Positions 1 through 12,809 of a stretch of DNA of 64,000 nt are shown here, piece after piece. The number at the start of each line of letters is the position of its first letter. The first letter of the stretch is position 1. The DNA lies in assembly GCA_020091685.1 (NCBI GenBank), contig CM034613.1, forward strand, positions 23,670,856 through 23,734,855, read 5' to 3'. The position numbers were made by a program, and so were the translations under genes. Source of the stretch: Lutjanus erythropterus. Taxonomy: Eukaryota > Chordata > Actinopteri > Lutjaniformes > Lutjanidae. The notes under the pieces are model-generated. The model saw only the letters and a list, made by a program, of their open reading frames with translations. It had not been told where the DNA came from and ran no database searches.

Positions 1-2380
1 GTTTCCACGTCTCTTAACGTGCCCTTGAACACGACACCAGTCAAAGTTACTCTGACCTCTCTGTGGAACCGATAAATGTTGGATGCGGTGGAGCTTTGAC
101 CACATGTACTTCAAGTTGTTGGTGCAGCTCTCTGCTCAACAGAGCAACGTCAAACCTTTATTCTTAAGTTTTCCCTTATTTTGATTCACTTCAGGTTGAA
201 TTTTTTGGTTTCAGAGTCAGATTCATATTGTGAATTTCACTCTGAAAGAAGCATAAACAGACTTTGATTCAAGTGTTTATCCTTCACGTAACTCAATAAA
301 AGAGTATCTGTGCTGTTAAAAATGTATACTGCTCAATATGAACTCTTTATGATTTATTAGAAATATCTACACATTTTCTGTGGCCTTTCAAGCTCCAAAC
401 CTTGATATGAAGTCCTTGATCTTGAACTGTTTTTTTTTTTCATTGAGTTGATGTCAGCTGTTTGATCTCTGGCTGTGAAAACAGCAGTTTTCGGTGAAAG
501 CTTGACAGGGAGTTCGGGATGCTTTTCCCCAAAAGGCTGCGTGTTAGATCAGCATTTTATCTTCCTTCCTCTGAGCCACTGCTGAAAAATAAAGCTGAAT
601 GGAAATAAATAAATATGCTGAAACTGGGCTGGAGAGAAAACTAACAGCTCTAGTTTGGGCTTTTACTTTGTATTTTCATATATTTTCAACTTGTTTATTC
701 CTTTCACAAGCAATTTGAATCCTAGGATTGCCTCAAAAAAAAAATTCTCTTCATTTTAAAACACATTCGGGAAGTAAACAAGAGAAGGTAACTGGAGGAG
801 CTGGAGGAGTTTTATTACTCAAGTTTATTGCCAGAGGAAAAATGGGATGATGAAAAACTCTACAGTGGAAATTCAGGTGATGCTGTCATACATACAATTT
901 ATAATTAATATTAAAATACCCTCTGCTCCTGGTGAGTGGGCAGACTGCTCAGCTAGACTCTGCAGGTAAAAAGCAGGTGTTTTATGGCGGACCATTTGTT
1001 TTCACAGTAAAAACTTCACTTACACGATCACTAACCCGTTGATTCTGCTGTGTTTCAGAGGCGTCTCAGCAGCGGAGTGTTACATTTTTGGGTTATTTGT
1101 AGTAAGTTAATTTACTGATTTTGTTTTTCTTATTAAGCTGTGCAGTTTACTGTGTACATGATATACTTCAGTATAATAATTTCACAACATTATTATGGAC
1201 TTGCAGAATTATGTTTACTATTATAAATGGTGTTTTGTTGACTCTGCTGTGAAAACCAAAGAGTGAAGTTGGGTGTACTGTGATGTCAGGGCGCTTTGGT
1301 TCAGATTAAGTACACAAGGAGAAGTTGTAGCAGTTTACTACGAAGAAAAGAGGGTTACAGACTGGTGGCAGCGGTGTTTTCTCTTCGTCTTTGGATTAAT
1401 TAGTCGAGGCATTCAACTAGTTTGCGCCCGCCAGGACTTAAATGGAATTTCACGGACAGTTTCCTAAATCACTGTGGTCTCAGTGGAAGACATTGAGGAC
1501 AGCGAGTCTCTCGCTGATAATGACGGCACGACCAAGAAAAGAGGCAAACGCCTTGAACTTACTCTTCTCAAGATTTACTGATAAGGTGTATTTTGAATTG
1601 GGTTGTTTTTAAAAAGTAGGTCCCAAGAAAACAAAGTTTGGGAAACACCGTTCTGGAGCACATATATAACAAAAAGTCTCACCACAATACAAGCCAGTTC
1701 CTCCCATCTGTTCCCCAGAAATCAATGTTTAGTAGTTTACTTTATGTAGCAATGAATAACACTTGACTGATATCAGATTACACGTTTGATTAAGCCCAGC
1801 TTGTGATACAGTATCTGCCCACACATCTTCATTCAGCTGCAAATATCTCAATTACACAAGCAACATGCTCTAAGAAGTCATTAAATTCTCCTGTGACCTG
1901 GTTTCGCGCTGTGTACTGTTCACGCTGATCTAAAAATATGATTTTCTCTCTTAGCTGATGACAATTCCTTCAGACAACCATGAAGATGAAAACGTTTTTT
2001 ATCTGACAGCGGCTCAACCTTTTGCATCCTCAGAGAGCGACGTGATTGAGACGAGTGACACTGTTGTGTCAAGGCGGTCGATAGCCTTCCTCCTTCCCTC
2101 CAGCGGCTCAGCAATTAACCAGCAGCAGCAGATGAAGACAAAAGATCATTACGGAGGCTAAGCCCTAACGATCAGCTCTGTGCGTGTGTGTGTGTGTGTG
2201 TGTTTGTTTGCCGTCTGTGTTTGTGTATCTCTTCCTATGTCAGTAAATGCGTAGGTTGTGCTGCCATCGACACAGGAAATCATTAGACCCTGCTGCGCTT
2301 CTTAAACTCCAGATCCTATACGCTCCATACCTGCTCTCCCTCTTAATGCAAACTGAGAGATTCAGTCAAAGCGTGGCAAA
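1..2380. other. Non-coding DNA with a faint coding-like fragment
   Basis: No gene was recognised. Most of the stretch is AT-rich with stops in all frames. Around 1480-1585 a plus-strand reading frame (VEDIEDSESLADND, then a Lys/Arg-rich end and two stops) follows a CAG and has protein-like composition, but I cannot assign it. A purine-rich GGTGGCAGCGG motif lies near 1364. The two might come from a decayed mobile element, but no terminal repeats were found. A short (TG)n lies at 2181-2202. Confidence 0.4.
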
Positions 2381-2744
2381 TTAAAGGGACAGTTCCCCCT
2401 AAAATAAAGGCACTCGGCTTGTGGTGTGCCAAAAAAATACATTTGAAAAATTCAAAACCAGTGTCTTTTTCCAAACATCATGACCCAGATACTCAGTATA
2501 ATCCACAGACCTTGTTGTGAGCAGTTTCATGTAGGAACTACTTTCTGAACTCTGGTTTTGAGTGTTTCAAATGTATATTTTTGGTGCTTTGAGTGTAATT
2601 TAATCCCATTATATTGGAGAGAAGGCAAACATCTCTATGGACAATATCTCCCAAGACTCTGCAAATCACACTAGATGCATAAATCACACTACAGGCCAGG
2701 GGGAGAATATGTAGTGTTGATCTTGTGTTGAACTTTCCCTTTAA
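2381..2744. mobile_element. TTAA-flanked MITE
   Basis: The left end reads TTAAAGGGACAGTT and the right end reads GAACTTTCCCTTTAA, its imperfect inverted complement. A TTAA tetranucleotide borders both ends of a 364-bp interval with no coding capacity. TTAA target duplication is typical of piggyBac-like non-autonomous elements. The internal block (CCCATTATATTGGAGAGAAGGC) and the end block (ACTACAGGCCAGGGGG) recur at about 48.2-48.8 kb, so this is a dispersed family. Assignment to piggyBac is inferred from the ends only. Confidence 0.7.
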
Positions 2745-3704
2745 GTGTAATATTTAATGACTCAATTTAAGACTGGAGTAGAAAAGCAAGGTTGAGTTAT
2801 TTCGCATGGTAACCCGAGGATCCGTTCCATTGCATTTTAATGTAGTAGGAAATTGCTTATTTCTGTCTTTTCAACACCTCTGGGATGCAGCTTCGGCACA
2901 ATCTGTCAGCCTGTCTGCCTCTTCCTCTGTCCATCCGTTCAGATGATGTCTTTACTGTCAATGTCGTTTCTGTTCCCGACAAACCAGCGCTGACCCGCAC
3001 CGCGAAGCCCACAGCAGCTGCTCGTCTCTGGGGGTCACAGGCCCGGACTTACCCCCTCAAATCCAGTTGGCCTCTGTTAAATGAGGAGCACAAGAAGTGG
3101 AGGAGGATGGATTAGTGGTGTCAGCGTGAGAGTTACAAGAACCACAAAAAAAAAAAAAAAACCCTTTCAATTTGTTGCCTCGGTTTACGTCCGTGCAGAC
3201 TGAGGACTTCTATCTAAATGGGCTGATTAACCTCAGGGCGCCCATTTCGTGCCTCAGCTGCTGGAGATGAAAGTTTGAAAGTGCAAGAAACAGCTCACTT
3301 CGAATTTTATGCAAATGAAGTTGTGTCACAAACAGCCTCTTCACCGATTGCAGTAGCACGTCTCAGCTGCTAATCTACTGAGCCCGGCACCCTTGAACTC
3401 AAGAGAGCCGCTTATAACTGAAGAGGTCTCTGACCTGATCTCAGCTCCACATTGTCACCCGATGGTCATCAGTCATGACAGCTGGGCTGGTATTGTTTTC
3501 GCCTTGCGAAGTCTGTGTGTATCATCATGGCAAAATGTGGTCCTGGAGACGCCATAGTGTCACAACAGTGCAAGACACAGTCATGAAACTCCAGAGGTGT
3601 GTAGTTGAGCTCAAATGAAAGCCAAGTTTGAAGATGGGTGTGGACCAACGCATGGATAATGAGTGCTCATAATTTAGTAATAACTACTGAGAGCTCATGA
3701 GTCA
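2745..3704. other. Intergenic, nothing recognised
   Basis: A short open frame at 2885-3115 has no recognisable domain and no splice context. A poly(A) run lies near 3145-3162. No gene is supported here. Confidence 0.5.
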
Positions 3705-3845
3705 GATCGTGGCATTGTCTCGCTGAAAATAAGCAGGGACGTCTCTGAAAAAGACAGTCTGGATGCCTCACTGCAGGTACAGACTGCGGCGCTACGTTGC
3801 GTCTGTTTACCCAAAGTGTCTGCTGGTTGTGTCTGGAAGGGAACC
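3705..3845. mobile_element. Decayed DNA-transposon fragment
   Basis: The segment GAAAATAAGCAGGGACGTCT followed by CTGAAAAAGACA is nearly the same as GTGAAATAAGCAGGGACGTC in the element at 62166-62479. This marks it as an internal fragment of the same dispersed DNA-transposon family. No terminal repeat is kept, so the boundaries are approximate. Confidence 0.5.
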
Positions 3846-6800
3846 CCAAATCTGTGTGTGACCCCAAACAATTAATTTCTAATTGTCTTTGTGCTGTATT
3901 CAATTGAATTGAAGTTGAAAATTATTTGCAAATAATTGCTTTCTGTGTTTGTTTACATTTTACATAGAAATGCCTTTTTTGGAATCAGAGTCAGGGTTTA
4001 GAACAGAATTTGAAAGAGGTTTGGGGTCGAGGTGCTGCAGCTTTGGCCAGTATGAGAAAAATAATGTGTGTAGTGGAAAAACAAAAATGAAACTAACTTA
4101 ATGTGGGCACTTCAACACATCTGGAGAAATGTGTGACCGTGGACTGGGAAGCAAAATGAAAAGCCGGATTTGTTTCTCAGATTGAACAGCCAGTCTGGCA
4201 GACCTTCATCATCTTCATCGGCTCGTATTTCCACAGCTGCCTGCAGCAGAGACCGGGCTGAAGGTGCGGCTAATGGTCTGCGGAGAGGAAGGCAGAGGAG
4301 GAAGATCAAAAGCGCAAACCGAATCCGAACATGGAGGATTGTGCGAGCGCGTGAGATTGGTGCGAATTTCACGTGTCGTTAACAGACGTCTCGCAGCCCG
4401 AGGCGACAGATGAAGGGAGCGAAAAACTTCCTTTTGATCTCCCCCATTCCGCCTCCCTCCCTCCCTCCCTCCCTTTCTGTTTCAGTGTTTCTCCACTTTT
4501 ATTTATGGCTCCCGTTCAAACCGCTCTCCCCCCTTCTGCGCAGACGTCCCAGAACATCCTGTCTTCTTGCTCGTCGCGTCATCTTTCAGATGCAGCTCTT
4601 GTTACCAGCAATCCACCCTTCTCACCACATCTCCTGTGGTCAGCAGGGGCCTGCCATGGAGAGACATCACTCACACACACTCACACACACACACACCCTT
4701 GATCTCTGACCCTGCTCTCCTTCCCACCACCGTCAGCTCCTGCCATGTTGCAAAACCACAGAGTTTGTATTGATTGCCACTCACTTCTCATCCGTCTTTC
4801 CCCTGTCAGTCTTTTCAAAAACATACAATGCAGTGTGAGATTCCTTTATTTTCACCCAGGGGGAAAAAAAACAAGAATATAAAGAAGTACTGGCAACACT
4901 GACGTTAGACGCACATGATTCACCTACTGAGACGTTGCACTGCATGACAATACATGGACGTGAACACACACAATCTCTGTCGTCAAAAATGACCTTAAAA
5001 AGGAAACAGAATACGTAACCACTTACGGCAATCATGCAGCGTCTAACACACACACACACACACACACTGCTCATATGAAATTCCGACCATGTTTAAGTCT
5101 AAGCTCAGTGTAATCAGCAGTTTAACCTTTTGCTGACTCCCTATCACTCTTTCTCAGTGTGTGTGTGTGTGTGTGTGTGTGTGTTCAGCTGTGAATAATT
5201 GCGTGTTTTCAATCTGCAATTTTCCATGGAAAAAAAAAGAAAAAGAAATAATCTGCTGTGAGTCTGTTTGATAATATATCACAGTTTAAGCAGAAATACT
5301 TTCCCCGCCGACTGTGCTGCAGATCAAAGAGTCATAAAAGTTCACTGAACAGTTAATTAATGCTTCTTCCATCAGTGTCAGCAGTGATATAACATCACAG
5401 GAAAAACTTTATTGATTTTGATCGTTGAAGCTTCTTACTGTAAAGCACTGTATCAGATTTACAGGGCAGAATAAGTGTGTTTTTATTAGTGTATAATCAC
5501 CTGAAAATAAAAATCATTGCACTTTTTGTTACCTTGAAATGAGACAATTATCGGAATTGCATCCTCATCCAGACGCCGTTTGCTGCTATCGGACACTTTC
5601 GCCTCAAAACCAGTTGCTGCTTGTTTACAGTGAGGAAACACGGGCGTCTGAAAAGAAAATACCTTTTTTGTGACTTTCATGGTCACCGAAGGTTCAGGAT
5701 GAGACGAGGTGGTCGCAATCTGCAAGCTCACCACTCGATGCCACTAAATCTTACACGCTAGTCCTTTAATGGTCACTTTTATTTACATTACAGATCATAT
5801 AATTTCACTGACACTGAAACAGTGACACTCATTTGCATGTATTACTTTTACAGTATTTCATTTTTAAAAATAAGTATTGTTTAGTGAGAACATGTTGTCT
5901 ATAAACATTTGAGGTGACTGTGAAGTTACAACTGATTTATAGTCCTTCGTAAATGCTTTTTAAAACTGTGGAATGCATCTATTAATATTATTTGGGTGTC
6001 TATTTGTGATTTGGCACTATGCAAATAAAACTGAACTGAAATACAATTGTAAAACTTCAAATTTACATTACATTACATTAGGTGTCATATATTCTGTTCT
6101 GAAGAGAAGCCAGACAATTACTCAGAGTAAAAATCAGGCCAAACTCCAAGGAGTGCTTCAAGAAATCGAAGCATGTAGTTAGAGAACCTCGCTTTAGTCT
6201 GGCTGACGAAATGAAACGAGTCAATAACGCAGCCTGAGGCTAACAATGATTCTGGTGCCTGCAGGAAAACCCTGAGTTTTAGGAAAATTATTACTATTGA
6301 GGGATGCTAAAAAAAGGCAGGTATTGAGAATAATAGAAGGATTGTGAGAGTCTGCAGTGTAAATGTTGTAAGACAGTCCTTCTTTAAGTTAGGCTGAGGA
6401 AAGACATGATGGATTGTTCTCATGCAGCTTGTCTATAACAAACACAATTTTTCACTCTCAAACGAGTGTTATTAATCTGCAGAAACATACTGCGCCATGA
6501 ACACGCTGACGTGTGCGACTGAGTCTGCCGGTTGGTGTGACTGTTTCTGCATTTCTCTGACTTTAAAGAGTTTGGGAACCTCTGAGCTGTCTTCCTGGCC
6601 TGTGATTGGCCAGGTCACAATATTTCTAAGGCCTGAAAACCGAGCCTTGCCTGACAGAAGACTTAACTGTAAAGTCATTTCCATATTCAGTTTCACTGAT
6701 TTCCCTGAGGGACGGGGGATTTGATTTTCCCCTGACCAGTGACTAAAGACCAGTGATGTGTTTGCATATCATAGCTGCAGGCAGAACTGTACAATAGAAG

Positions 6801-9790
6801 GTGTTAAATATTCTGGGTCTGTGTTGTTCTGTAAAAACAAAGGTTGGACCTTCAGAACTGAATCATGTTTGAAAAGTGAAAACTTATCAGTTTTTCCTTT
6901 CATGCCCATTATCTTATGCTGTCCACTTCTTCTGCCTCCTCGGGGGCTGACAGAGCGAGACCGCTCGGGCTGGCTGAGGTATCCGCCCCCTCGGTCTCTC
7001 CTTCCCACTTCTGTTTCCTTTCTGCTCCGTCAGTCTCCTGCCTCCTGCCCGACATTCCTCCTCCATCTCTCCCTCCATTTGTTATCCTCTCTCTCCATCT
7101 CTCCTCGCTCGACGCCACCACCCCCACCACCCTCCCAACTTGGAGCCACTACAGCGCTCTGTTGCCATGACAGCGAAGGTAATGTCAAGGCGAGAGATCA
7201 GCGAACCTGTTTTTAACCTTTTGTTTGTGTGCCTAAATGGCACACACACACACACACACACACACAGACTCACAGACACACACACACTCCAGTCCCCAGG
7301 TGGCTGCATCTTTATAGGCTCCCTCTCGTAAACCCAACAGGATCTTGTTGCCTATCTTGTTTGCTGCCGCTCTCAAGGATAGGCACCTGTGGCTTTCATA
7401 CCGTTACTATGGCAACTTATATGGATCCTTTACTTGATCCTCCATTGGCTGAAGCAGGTTGGGTCTCTGATTGTTGGAGGGTACAGTTCATTAACAACAT
7501 ATTTTTTTGGCTGGATTCTGTCTGAAACCATTGAGGGAAAGAATCATCATCAGCTTTGTTAACAGCAGGGTTTAATCCCGGGGAAATCTAATCAAGAGCA
7601 TTTCAAATACATGACGGGAAAAAGGAAAAGTTTTTTCATTTTTATCTTTGTTAAACACAGAACATATTAAAATATCACAATCAATCACAAATGTCTCATT
7701 AGTTTTCGGTGGCTGGTCTCTTTTGTCTGCAGGCCAGGAACAAATCTGTCAAGAAAACTCACTGAAAATCTTTTATGAATGATAAAATGATATATGATAT
7801 GATAAATAATCAGATTCTGATACATGATGAAATATGCGTCCCATGCTTGCCGGTCCTTTTGATCTGCCTGCCTTTGGTCTTCAACTCCCCACATGATGAA
7901 ATTTCAAACTTTATCCCTTCCACCATATTTATCAGAAATAGTATCACTGCCACCCAAGTGCCCAGAGCAGTTATCTCAACACCCTCCACCTTTAGTGACA
8001 CTGTCAGGTCAGACTTTTCTTGCATAACTAAGAATTGCCAAAACGTAAACTTCAGGGTTCCTCGATATCCTCATTTAGGCTCCATTCAAGATGAACTGAT
8101 TTATTAAAAATATATGGTAGACTGGGTGAACAGACGACAAGTTGTAAACCTAAAAACAAACCGTTTTGCATGATGGATTGCTGAGGATGAATGGAAAAGA
8201 AGAAGCTGCTCTTTTTGCAGCCATACAGAAGAGATGGATTTTGTGCATGAATGGATGGTTGATAGAAGAATATTCTAACATCGTGTAGAAGGTATGGCCA
8301 ACCATGTGGCCTGTGCCACTCAGAATCTATAGATTTTCATTTCCGCCAGACACAAAAGCAGCTGATTAGTTTGTCCTTGCGGGGCCGTTCATCAATGCGA
8401 CCGCTTGCAGACTTTGAGCCTCTCACAACACACGGCTGCCTCCTCCAGATTAGCTATATATTCAAATGAAGCAAGTTCTATTCAGGGGTCATCGCATTCA
8501 CTAATTAAATGTCGCAGAATTTCAAAAACAGTCGAAGAAACAGTCTAAAACTAACCTTTTAATGCGCAGCGACATCACATGTCACATGTTCAGCCGCTGT
8601 AACGGCCCCAAAGCGATTGTTTGCTCTCATTAACCCATGCTAGTCTTTTTTTTTCTCTCTCTAATGGCTTCAACCTCGAACTAATCTATTTCTCTGTGCT
8701 CTCGCAACCTGACTAATAGGCAGCCCTCAGTCCCCATTAAAACGAGGTAATTAGTGTGTGTGTTTATGCATGTTTATGTGCGTAAGCTCCAGGATTGAGG
8801 CACTCTAGAGTTGTGGTAGTAAAATTGTGTGTGAGTGCAGAGATATTCGTGCAGTAAATGCTGAATGCTCCTGTGTGCCAAATGTAGGGGTGTCAGTGAA
8901 ACTTGTTTAATTGTCTGTCGTGAAGGTCGTTTGCACAATGACTCATCCCCTCCATGCAACAGTGCACCAGGGACATATTTCTCCAGACAGACAGACAGAC
9001 AGATGGTTTTAAAGAGGAGCACGCAGTGAGTGTAGAACGGCTCTGAAGGACAAAACAATGATTGTGACTCAGAGTGGGTTCTTTAATCTTACAGTGCAGG
9101 TGGCTGAGCTCAGGATAAAACAAGTAAATCATTATTAGTGAGCAGAAAGCAGCGTTTATACACTATTACCACGTCTCTACTGTGCCTCCAGTAATTTTAA
9201 AATGGAGGGATCAATTGGAAGTTATTGAGGTTTGTCACAGAGGAAGACTTTGGCGATTAGACTCCATAGATATCAAGCTTCTTCAACAAGCGTGGGCCCA
9301 ACTTGAAGATATGAGACAGGACAGCATCTACCCGGAGTCTAGACGCCGGCGGTGATGGAGTAAACTCTCAAATGAACAACCTGGAGCTCACGGTGGTGAT
9401 GCAACAGAACCGACTGGCTCGAGGCCGAAAGATCATTGGTCAGATACGGTGATGTCAGAATTATGAATGTCAGAGAATCTGACATTGAGGGAAAGGAGAA
9501 GTGACAGAAGAGACCAGAGCCGAATAAAAAGAAATATCAGAAATTCAACCATAGAGGAACAAAGACAAAAGCTTAATTTGAAATAAATATATTAAGATAT
9601 TAAAACACAAGAGTGGGCAATTTGGAAGTAGAAAATGATGAATACCTGTATATTATTATCATGGATTAGTGTTGGTATCAGAGTCACAAAACACAAAGCT
9701 ACTCTCGACCCAGGTTGTCAAATACACACGCTGCTTTGTTGGCATCTCTTGGCGTCTCACGATGATGGACGAGGTTTGCTTTAGTTTTGC
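3846..9790. other. Intergenic with microsatellites and a pyrimidine tract
   Basis: No exon could be supported. There are (CA)n/(TG)n tracts near 4669-4697, 5047-5066, 5157-5184 and 7240-7290, a TTACA run near 6063-6080 and an AGAC run near 8985-9002. A strongly C+T-biased stretch lies at about 6915-7135. The longer open frames here (4112-4709, 6758-7216) lie on both strands over low-complexity CT or CA sequence and look like chance. A somewhat CpG-richer patch around 4230-4400 could be regulatory but has no identifiable motif. Confidence 0.45.
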
Positions 9791-9791
9791 T

Positions 9792-10120
9792 AATCACCAT
9801 CATGGTTTGGGTTAAAATATGTGCGTTCCTTTCCATTCGGTTTCTTTGCGTTTCATGGCATTGCTTTACGTTAAGTTTTGTTATGCAAGTCTCATCACGA
9901 TAGAACAACAAGAAGGCAAGACACATGATGCACATCGTTATGTAGCTTAAAAAAATCAAATAATGTTTTGGTTTCATTCATGAATCTTAGCCTACTGGGT
10001 GGAAGACATTTATGGAGTCGAATCGCAATCTTGGTTTGGGTTAAAATAAGTACGTTCCATTTCATTTCATTGCATTTCGCTCATGATGATGGAACTGAAA
10101 TAAGTCACATAATGCACGAC
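9792..10120. repeat. Degenerate local duplication
   Basis: Two diverged copies of one block lie in direct orientation about 230 bp apart. Both begin with TGGTTTGGGTTAAAATA (from about 9803 and 10032), run through GTTCCTTTCC or GTTCCATTTC, and continue to CATGATGCAC or CATAATGCAC. The frames over it are short and not protein-like. It is either an old tandem duplication or two partial copies of a dispersed repeat. Confidence 0.5.
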
Positions 10121-12660
10121 ACGAACAGGTTTAAATTTATCCTGCTCACCTATTCCCTCTTTATTCTGTTATATCTTACTTGAAATCCCAGCGCGTCTCA
10201 TACCGGCACTAAAGAGTACTTTGCGTGATATATAATATAGAAGATGCAGAGGGGTGTGACAAAACGTCAGTATTTGATGATGTGGGACTGAAAACGGTCC
10301 AAAAACACAATATGATATTATGTTTGTGAAAACATTATCAAAGCTATAATCTTTCTGCTGCAGTGTTCTTCCACTTGAATTCCTGCAGAATTCCAGCTCT
10401 TACAGATCACATTATGCACAGGGATCGCAGTGGTCAGCATTTCTGCCTCACGGAGAGAATATTCTAGGTGTGAGTTTGCATATTGTTCTTGCGTCTGCGT
10501 GGATTTCTTCCAGTTCTTGTAGTGCTCTGGTTTTCCTCCAAACACAAACCTGTCCAGGGTAAAACCCTCACACTTTCTTTTAGTGTTACTTTGATTTCGG
10601 TTTCCTGATTTTGAGCAAACACAGCTACATGTGGTCAGTATTATGTGTTTCTGTTAGTGTTGAAGTGAAGTGATATTACTGTATATTCAGTTATATCTCA
10701 CATAACACCCCCTTCAGCTCTGGGTGTGTGTGTGTGTGATTAATGATCACTTGAGTCCAGTGTTTAGCTGCATACAAGGCGGCAAACAGTTTCTAATATG
10801 GAGTCTTATGTAAGGGTGTTGCCTCCATTAATAATTCATTGTCCTCTTTTAAAATTTTGTCACCACACATACAGTAAGCCCTCTGCCTTATCTCTCTCGG
10901 TCTCTGCTGCTCTTTCTCTGCTGTGTGTCGTCTCTGTGTGCTGGTACACTGCGCCCCTGGTAGAGATACAACATTGATAACAGATTATATAAATATTACC
11001 CTTCTCGTCAGCGTCAGTCGCGCCTTTTTGTTTCAGCTCTGCCGGCATCACAATAGAACAACCTTGAGAGGAAGTCTGACATGAAGTGCATTCTCTGAAA
11101 TCTGAAAAATTCAACAGACCATGTTTTTTTTTTTTTTAATTATATCTTGCATAACTAAGATGCTTTGTTGGCAAAATGAAAGACGCTCACCTCAGTATCT
11201 TAGCAGCAAAAGGAGAAACAGATGGGAAAATGTTTTTGGTAGCAGATGTTTATGTAGCATAAGGAAATGTGGAAACACATCATTATCATTATTGCTAGAC
11301 AATAAAAGAATCTTAAATATGGAGAATTTATTATCTTATGTAAGACATAATAAAGATAAATTATAAGAAAGAGTCTGTTGTTTTACTGGGTTTTTAAATG
11401 TTTGTATTAAGGCAAAAAATTGTCATCTCCACCAGGGGAAAGCGTAGAGGGGAGTGTCCCTAACTAACTCTTCCCCTGCTCGTCCTCCTCACTTCAGTCC
11501 CCCTTGCTTCTACCTCATATCTCCACATGGCGCTATGTCATCCCTCTCCACACCTCCCTCCATTCCTGTCAGGCTGTGTGTGACTCTTGTCTCACCTCAT
11601 CCTCCCTCTGGCCATTTATCTGCCTCCTCCTCCTCCTCCTCTTCTGCAGTCTCACTTTCAAACTTTCCTCTCCTGGTTCACTCACTTCCACTCTGCAGAT
11701 TGATCTTTTTGAGGAGTGCTTCAGAGGAATGGGCCTATCTTGCACACTTAGCACTTCAAGCCCCGGGTCTGGCTGACAATCTGTTTTATGGTGCATTTCA
11801 GAGAGTCTTATGTTCAAGTAAGGTCAAACCTTGCTCAGTTATATGAGGATATTCACAAATGGTAAAAAAAAAAAGAAAAGAAAGACCCAGTTACTGCCAG
11901 GTGTAACTGTTTAGCTAACTGAGCTACCTGAGCAAACATTAGCTTGTTAATATGTGACCTGTTTGGATTGAAGAGTAAAAGAAGTGCTATGAGTTATAGC
12001 TGATATATCTCACCTGAAACAAAGTGCTGTTGCATGCAAAGTTTTTATGATTTTAAGTTAAAATTCACAAAAAACACACCTAAACCTCAAAGTATAAAAG
12101 TCTGAAAACTGTAAATGATCCTCCTGTGCGTATTTGACTGCATGTGAATGAGACTTGTAAATTAGCATAGTCAAGACGCCAATAATACCATATATGGCTG
12201 CGCTTCCTGCTCCATATGTCAGGAAGTGTTCATTCATGAAAATGGCATCAAAGAGAAAAGTTTGACGTCCTGCTTTCAGATCCATAAAGGAAAATCTGTC
12301 ACGTTAACAGCGACAGCAGTCGAGTTAAAAGAGCCGCTGAAGCAAAGAAACTGGAAAAGCGAGTGCTGTTAATGCCGTGTTACCCGAGGGTCAGACTGTC
12401 ACTGAAATAAAGAGGACACGTCTCGATATGAAAATGACTTCAGTGGAAGAAAAAAAACGACTCGTCACAGCCACAGTAAGGGCCGATCGATAACTGCAGG
12501 GAGAGGAGAGAGTCGGGGGAAGTTTAGGACAATAAGTGAGGATGTTCGCCTGGACAGAGACTCCATTAACCTGCATGTGCAGATATATGACCAATTTTGA
12601 GGTTCTTTTCTTCATCATTTGGTCAAACAAGGACATTTCTTCACCTTTCACTGACCTCTT
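10121..12660. other. Intergenic, nothing coding recognised
   Basis: The stretch is AT-rich, with a CT-rich segment at about 11454-11690 that contains a (TCC)n run near 11620-11643. Overlapping open frames occur on both strands over that segment (11454-11846 and 11569-11817), as expected for low-complexity sequence rather than a gene. Confidence 0.45.
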
Positions 12661-12664
12661 CTCT

Positions 12665-12805
12665 TCTGAGAGAAGTGGACTGAAGGTGGCATACTATCAT
12701 GCTTTCTGCAAAATATGCCACACAGATTTGAGTGTATCACATGGGGAGAAAAGTGATGTGAGCCAGCATGACAAATCCACTAAGTATAAGCGTGTCCAGG
12801 GTACT
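12665..12805 (+). pseudogene. Transposase-type zinc-finger remnant
   Basis: The plus frame ending at 12808 reads FCKICHTDLSVSHGEKSDVS followed by QHDKSTKYK. This resembles the BED-like finger at the N-terminus of fish hAT-type transposases and related P50-like proteins: Cys-x2-Cys, nine residues, HG(G), D, then His. The last expected His is replaced by Tyr, and no downstream transposase domain follows before the stop. I read it as a decayed domesticated or dead transposon fragment. Identification rests on motif spacing alone. Confidence 0.45.
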
Positions 12806-12809
12806 TAAG

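Noticed and set aside
4373-4709. Two overlapping plus-strand frames of about 100 codons
   Set aside because: Low-complexity Pro/Ser/His-Thr products from CT-rich and (CA)n DNA; no domain, no splice context.
6758-7216. 152-codon plus-strand frame
   Set aside because: It runs through a pyrimidine tract giving Ser/Pro/Leu-rich text, with equally long frames on the other strand; no recognisable protein.
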